In this document: positions 4,871 through 8,980 of the stretch, one piece after another | How the letters are laid out: every line of letters starts with the position of its first letter | How positions within the stretch are numbered: the stretch's first letter is position 1 | NCBI GenBank assembly: GCA_020026285.1 | Contig: JAHHQS010000154.1 | Location: 1-8,980 of the forward strand | Origin: Parabacteroides sp. | GTDB lineage: Bacteria > Bacteroidota > Bacteroidia > Bacteroidales > Tannerellaceae | Reading direction: 5' to 3' | DNA: 8,980 nt | Position numbers and translations under genes: made by a program | Notes under the pieces: generated by a model | Database searches by the model: none | What the model saw: the letters and a program-made list of their open reading frames with translations, nothing else | Told to the model about the DNA's origin: nothing

Positions 4871-7177
4871 ATGAAAGTCGACAAGAAGGAACTCAAAGAG
4901 CAGGAAATCCGCACTTTGTTCATTACTCCAGCCCTGGAAGGGAAAGGATGGGTTGTCGGTGCAAATATGCGAGAAGAGTATTATTTCACTGATGGACGTG
5001 TCCTTGTAATGGGGCATCAACATTCCGTTGCTGAAGGTAAGAAAGCAGACTATCTACTTTACCACAACCGTAAACCCATCGCAGTCGTTGAAGCCAAAGA
5101 CAACAAACACGCTTTGGGAGCAGGTATGCAACAAGCTATTGACTATGCCTTGATTCTAGATATTCCATTTGCATATTCCAGCAATGGAGATAGTTTCCTG
5201 GAACATGATTTTACAACTGGAAAAGAAACTGAAATCGCTCAGGACAACTTTCCGACAGAGGAAGAACTTTATGCCAGATATCTTGCTTCCAAGAACTACA
5301 CTCCAGAAGAACTGAGCATCATCGAAACGCCATACTACTATGACGCACATAGCCATGAACCTCGTTACTATCAGCGTATTGCAATCGATAGAACAGTAGA
5401 GGCAATCGCTAAGGGGCAACAGCGTGTTCTGATCGTCATGGCGACAGGTACAGGAAAGACATTTACGGCCTTTCAAATCATTCATAGGCTTCACCAAAGC
5501 GGAGCGAAGAAGAAGATCCTTTATCTGGCCGATCGCAACATTCTGATCGATCAGACCATGGTTCAGGACTTCAGACCTTTCAAGAAGTTCATGACCAAGA
5601 TAAAATCTGTTGGAGAAGGGGAAGAGAAGATTGATTCCGCTTATGAAGTCTATATGGCTTTGTACCATCAGCTTGTCGGTAAAGAAGGACAACCGGACCC
5701 TTTCCAGGAAGTGCAGCCGAACTTTTTCGACCTGATCATTGTAGATGAGTGTCATAGAGGAAGTGCAAAGGATGATTCCGTATGGAGAAAAGTACTCGAA
5801 TACTTCAATACTGCGACCCAGATTGGTATGACAGCGACTCCGAAGGCAGCAGAGGGAGCTAACAACCTCGACTATTTCGGAGAACCCGTCTATACCTATT
5901 CTCTTTTACAAGGTATCAATGATGGTTTCCTGGCTCCTTATAGGGTAACGGCAGACTTCATCAACATTGACCTTCAAGGCTGGACTCCTGATGAAGGAGA
6001 ACGAGACCTATTCGATAAAGAAATAGAACAGAAGCTCTATCAGAGACAGAATATCGGACGGGATCTTGCGATAAAACTGAGAAGAGAAGTGGTAGCACGT
6101 AGAATCACCAGAATGCTCCATGACATCGGTCGCATGACCAAGACAATCGTTTTCTGCTCAGACATCGAGGAAGCCGCAGAAATGCGAACACTTCTAATCA
6201 ATCTGAACGCAGACATGTGCAAGAAATCCCCGTATTACGTTACTCGTATCGTCGGCGAGGATACTGAAGGCAAGAAGCAGCTGGACAATTTCATCAGCGT
6301 TAACGAACCTTATCCTGTCATTGTCACAACCTCAGAATTGCTGTCAACCGGTGTCGACTGCAAAACTTGCGGTTTAATCGTGATTGATAAGGAGATCGGC
6401 TCCATGACTGAATTCAAACAGATCATAGGTCGAGGAACCCGACTCAGAAAAGACAAAGGTAAATGGCATCTGGAAATTCTGGACTTCCGTAATGCAACGG
6501 CAAAATTCAAGGATCCAGAGTTTGATGGTCCATCAGAGCCACCCATTGGCCCTGGCAGAGGTGGTGGAGGAAGGAGAAAAGGAGACCCTGTAGATCCTAA
6601 AGGACATGAGAAATATACGATTGCCGGTGAAAACATTCAGATTGCCCACGAGATAGTATCCGTCTTAGGAGAAGACGGTAAAACGATGAGAACTGAAAGT
6701 ATTCAGTCTTTCGCAAAGACACAGTTTCTGAAACACTATCAGACCCTCAATGCTTTCATAAAAACATGGACAGAGGCCGAAAGGAAACAAGCGATAATGG
6801 ATGAGCTGAAAGAATATTCCATCCTCATAGATGCTGTCAGAGAATCGAATCCGGCGCTCAAAGATGCAGATATCTTTGACGTAATCTGCCATGTTGCCTT
6901 CGACCAACCTCCTTTGACAAGAAAAGAAAGGGCTAACAATGTCAAGAAACGTAATTACTTCGGTAAGTATCAGGGGAAAGCGAAAGAAGTGTTAGAGGCA
7001 CTCCTGGACAAATATGCAGAAAATGGAATATTAGACTTCGAGAAACCGAACATTCTTGAAATCCCACCATTCAACGAAATTGGAAAACCGACAAAAATCA
7101 TAAAATTATTTGGAGGCATAGCCGGCTTTGATCAGGCTATACGTGAACTGGAATATCAGATATATAAATCAGCTTAG
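4871..7177 (+). CDS. hsdR: Type I restriction endonuclease, R (motor/nuclease) subunit, EcoEI-like
   Basis: HsdR cuts unmodified DNA after ATP-driven translocation, as part of an R-M-S complex. The 768-residue protein has the expected order of domains. The HSDR_N nuclease domain shows D60 and E74-A-K76 (motif D...ExK). The superfamily 2 helicase carries Walker A ATGTGKT (191-197), the DECH box (292-295), TATP (321-324), STGVD (492-496) and the arginine-finger motif QIIGRGTRLR (517-526). A glycine-rich linker (about 561-567) leads to an EcoEI_R_C-type C-terminal domain. Length and C-terminus fit the type IB (EcoAI/EcoEI) group. All key residues are present, so it looks functional. ATG at 4871 is the first start after the promoter; there is no clear Shine-Dalgarno sequence. 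The stop is TAG, two bases before hsdM, so the genes are co-transcribed. Confidence 0.96.
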   Translation: MKVDKKELKEQEIRTLFITPALEGKGWVVGANMREEYYFTDGRVLVMGHQHSVAEGKKADYLLYHNRKPIAVVEAKDNKHALGAGMQQAIDYALILDIPFAYSSNGDSFLEHDFTTGKETEIAQDNFPTEEELYARYLASKNYTPEELSIIETPYYYDAHSHEPRYYQRIAIDRTVEAIAKGQQRVLIVMATGTGKTFTAFQIIHRLHQSGAKKKILYLADRNILIDQTMVQDFRPFKKFMTKIKSVGEGEEKIDSAYEVYMALYHQLVGKEGQPDPFQEVQPNFFDLIIVDECHRGSAKDDSVWRKVLEYFNTATQIGMTATPKAAEGANNLDYFGEPVYTYSLLQGINDGFLAPYRVTADFINIDLQGWTPDEGERDLFDKEIEQKLYQRQNIGRDLAIKLRREVVARRITRMLHDIGRMTKTIVFCSDIEEAAEMRTLLINLNADMCKKSPYYVTRIVGEDTEGKKQLDNFISVNEPYPVIVTTSELLSTGVDCKTCGLIVIDKEIGSMTEFKQIIGRGTRLRKDKGKWHLEILDFRNATAKFKDPEFDGPSEPPIGPGRGGGGRRKGDPVDPKGHEKYTIAGENIQIAHEIVSVLGEDGKTMRTESIQSFAKTQFLKHYQTLNAFIKTWTEAERKQAIMDELKEYSILIDAVRESNPALKDADIFDVICHVAFDQPPLTRKERANNVKKRNYFGKYQGKAKEVLEALLDKYAENGILDFEKPNILEIPPFNEIGKPTKIIKLFGGIAGFDQAIRELEYQIYKSA

Positions 7178-7179
7178 AA

Positions 7180-8697
7180 ATGGCAGTCAACAACATCATA
7201 AAAAGAATACAAAAGATCATGCGTCAGGATGCCGGCATCAGCGGCGACGCGCAAAGAATCGAACAGATGACCTGGATGTTCTTCCTTAAGGTTTATGACA
7301 CTCAAGAAGACACTTGGGAATATAAATCAAGCAGAGAAGGAAAGAAATTCCAATCCATTCTCCCTGAAGAACTGCGTTGGCGCAACTGGGCAGTGGACCA
7401 CAAAGACGGAAAAGCTCTTACCGGTGACGCTTTGCTATCATTTGTCAATGAAAAACTATTCCCTTCCATCAAGGCGATTCAGATAGACAAGGAGACTCCT
7501 AGATATAAAAGCATCGTTCAAGAAACCTTTGCTGACTTGAACCAATACATGAAGAACGGTACCGCTCTTCGTCAAGTGATCAATATTGTCAATGAAATCG
7601 AATTTGACGATGCGGATGACCGTCACACCTTTGGAGATATCTATGAGGGGATCCTGAAAGATCTACAGTCAGCGGGAAATGCCGGTGAGTTCTACACTCC
7701 TCGTGCATTGACCGATTTCATTGTCATGATGCTGGATCCTAAGCTCGGAGAAACCTTTGGAGACTTCACCAGCGGTACGGGAGGCTTCCTTACATCTGCC
7801 TTGAATTATATGGCAAAGAGTGTCAAATCCGCTGAAGATGGAGAAAAACTCCAAAAAGCCGTTGTCGGCCAGGAGTGGAAACCACTTCCTTATCTTCTCA
7901 GCATCACGAATCTATTGCTTCATGATATCGAAGCTCCGAATATTACCAACTGTGATTCCTTAGGAACTAATCTCAGTGACTTCAAAGAATCAGACAAGGT
8001 CGATGTCATAGGTATGAACCCGCCCTACGGAGGTAGTACAGAAGATAGCGTCAAAAGCAATTTCCCCGTACAATACCGTTCCAGCGAGACAGCAGACCTG
8101 TTCATAGCACTTATCATGTACCGCCTGAAAGAAGGTGGAAGATGCGGTGTCATCATTCCAGACGGATTCCTTTTTGGAACAGATGGGGCGAAATTAGCAT
8201 TGAAGGAAAGCCTTCTCAGAAAATTCAATCTGCATACCATCATCCGATTGCCAGGCTCAATCTTCTCTCCATATACTTCTATTGCAACCAATATCCTTTT
8301 CTTCAACAATGAAGCGGCAGAGGGATGTAAAGACGGCTTCAGAACTAAAGAAACCTGGTTCTATCGTTTAGATATGCCGGAAGGTTACAAGCATTTCTCC
8401 AAGACCAAGCCAATGAAACTTGAGCACACCAAACCCATTCAGGATTGGTGGAATGACAGAAAGGAGATCATTGATGAAGAGAATGGAGAAAAGAGCCGTG
8501 TCTTCACTGCAGAAGAACTGATCGATCTGGATTGTAACTTTGACCAGTGCAAATTTCCAAAGGAAGAAGAAGAGATCCTTCCACCTGCAGAACTTTTGAA
8601 GCAATATTATGAAAAACGTGCTGCACTAGATCATGAAATCGATAAGACACTAACTGAAATACAGCAGATCCTAGGAATAGACGTACGTGCAAACTAA
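7180..8697 (+). CDS. hsdM: Type I N6-adenine DNA methyltransferase, M subunit
   Basis: HsdM transfers a methyl group from S-adenosylmethionine to N6 of adenine at the site chosen by HsdS, protecting host DNA, and it also forms the core of the restriction complex. The 505-residue protein has an HsdM_N helical domain (about 5-145), then the N6_Mtase domain. That domain shows GEFYTPR (169-175), SAM-binding motif I as DFTSGTGGFL (195-204) and catalytic motif IV NPPY (280-283). Motif I has FTSG where EcoKI-type enzymes have DPAAG; I believe this variant is common in the EcoEI-like group. The C-terminal segment from about 460 is charged and probably helical. The start is two bases after the hsdR stop. 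The TAA stop is followed, in the same frame, by 13 sense codons and then the hsdS start codon. It looks intact. Confidence 0.96.
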   Translation: MAVNNIIKRIQKIMRQDAGISGDAQRIEQMTWMFFLKVYDTQEDTWEYKSSREGKKFQSILPEELRWRNWAVDHKDGKALTGDALLSFVNEKLFPSIKAIQIDKETPRYKSIVQETFADLNQYMKNGTALRQVINIVNEIEFDDADDRHTFGDIYEGILKDLQSAGNAGEFYTPRALTDFIVMMLDPKLGETFGDFTSGTGGFLTSALNYMAKSVKSAEDGEKLQKAVVGQEWKPLPYLLSITNLLLHDIEAPNITNCDSLGTNLSDFKESDKVDVIGMNPPYGGSTEDSVKSNFPVQYRSSETADLFIALIMYRLKEGGRCGVIIPDGFLFGTDGAKLALKESLLRKFNLHTIIRLPGSIFSPYTSIATNILFFNNEAAEGCKDGFRTKETWFYRLDMPEGYKHFSKTKPMKLEHTKPIQDWWNDRKEIIDEENGEKSRVFTAEELIDLDCNFDQCKFPKEEEEILPPAELLKQYYEKRAALDHEIDKTLTEIQQILGIDVRAN

Positions 8698-8736
8698 TCT
8701 TCTACAATTCTGCATTTCAGCAAACATAGTCAAATC

Positions 8737-8980
8737 ATGAACGGCAAACAACTAAAAAACAGCATATTACAATGGGCGATACAAGGAAAACTTGTACCGC
8801 AAGATCCTAATGACGAGCCAGCAAGTGTTCTACTTGAAAGGATACGTCAGGAAAAAGAACGCCTGGTCAAAGAGAAAAAAATCAAGAAAGACAAGAACGC
8901 ATCAATCATTTACCGTGGTGAGGACAATTCCTATTATGAGCAGATAATCGCTACAGGAGAGGTAAAATGTATTGATGACG
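8737..8980 (+). CDS. hsdS: Type I specificity subunit, 5' part (runs off the window)
   Basis: HsdS recognises the bipartite DNA target through two target-recognition domains and bridges the M subunits. The visible 81 codons start at ATG 8737 and carry a conserved HsdS stretch: SILQWAIQGKLVPQ, then NDEPASVLLERIRQEKERL and a lysine-rich helix KEKKIKKDK. This is the helical motif that precedes a target-recognition domain in HsdS proteins. No stop occurs before base 8980, so the recognition domains are outside the window. It follows hsdM by 39 bases in the same frame, and no separate promoter is evident, so it is likely in the same operon. Whether the gene is complete cannot be judged. Confidence 0.92.
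   Translation, partial: MNGKQLKNSILQWAIQGKLVPQDPNDEPASVLLERIRQEKERLVKEKKIKKDKNASIIYRGEDNSYYEQIIATGEVKCIDD

Noticed and set aside
5156..5755. Long minus-strand open frame inside hsdR
   Set aside because: Opposite the helicase and nuclease motifs of hsdR, with no recognisable protein features.
2195..8697. Alternative genetic code with TAA as a sense codon
   Set aside because: hsdM and the AlbA_2 gene both end naturally at TAA at family-appropriate places, and other genes end at TAG or TGA, so TAA works as a stop in this genome.
1..8980. CRISPR array or transposase gene
   Set aside because: No regularly spaced repeats and no transposase or integrase motifs were seen on either strand.

Overview
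The window suggests a Bacteroidota genome (Bacteroides/Parabacteroides/Prevotella type). The tRNA lacks an encoded CCA, genes lack clear Shine-Dalgarno sequences, a near-consensus TTTG/TAnnTTTG promoter precedes hsdR, and the HNH protein resembles a family I associate with gut Bacteroidota. This placement comes from reading alone; no search was run.

Layout. Bases 1-50 are the 3' part of a class II tRNA, probably tRNA-Leu. A strong bidirectional terminator separates it from a convergent minus-strand gene for an unrecognised lipoprotein (92-748). From about 1.04 to 4.74 kb lies an AT-rich stretch (two sampled lines in the repeat-transcribed AlbA_2 gene give 30-33% G+C and one in the HNH gene 30%, against 38-55% in sampled R-M lines). 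It carries two minus-strand genes: an HNH endonuclease-like protein and an AlbA_2/HATPase (COG2865-type) protein. A 69-bp near-identical direct repeat brackets them at 1040-1108 and 4668-4736, and each copy contains a terminator-like hairpin.

After the second repeat, a promoter leads into a plus-strand type I restriction-modification operon of the EcoAI/EcoEI (type IB-like) kind: hsdR (4871-7177), hsdM (7180-8697) and the 5' end of hsdS (8737 to the window edge). HsdS and HsdM should form the methyltransferase, and adding HsdR gives the ATP-dependent restriction complex.

The most notable observations are four. (1) The HNH gene has an in-frame TAA at 2195-2197, with 51 codons of matching family sequence upstream, so the full gene is 1142-2350 and looks broken. 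(2) The neighbouring AlbA_2 gene has the same kind of lesion: an in-frame ATG at 4370 is followed two codons later by TAA, leaving TTG at 4355 as the only visible start. (3) The direct repeats make the two-gene segment look like a 3,628-bp removable unit. (4) The hairpin in one repeat copy is almost the exact reverse complement of the other, while the flanks stay in direct orientation. The simplest reading is a decaying accessory cassette beside an intact R-M operon; recoding or a sequencing error are less likely alternatives.
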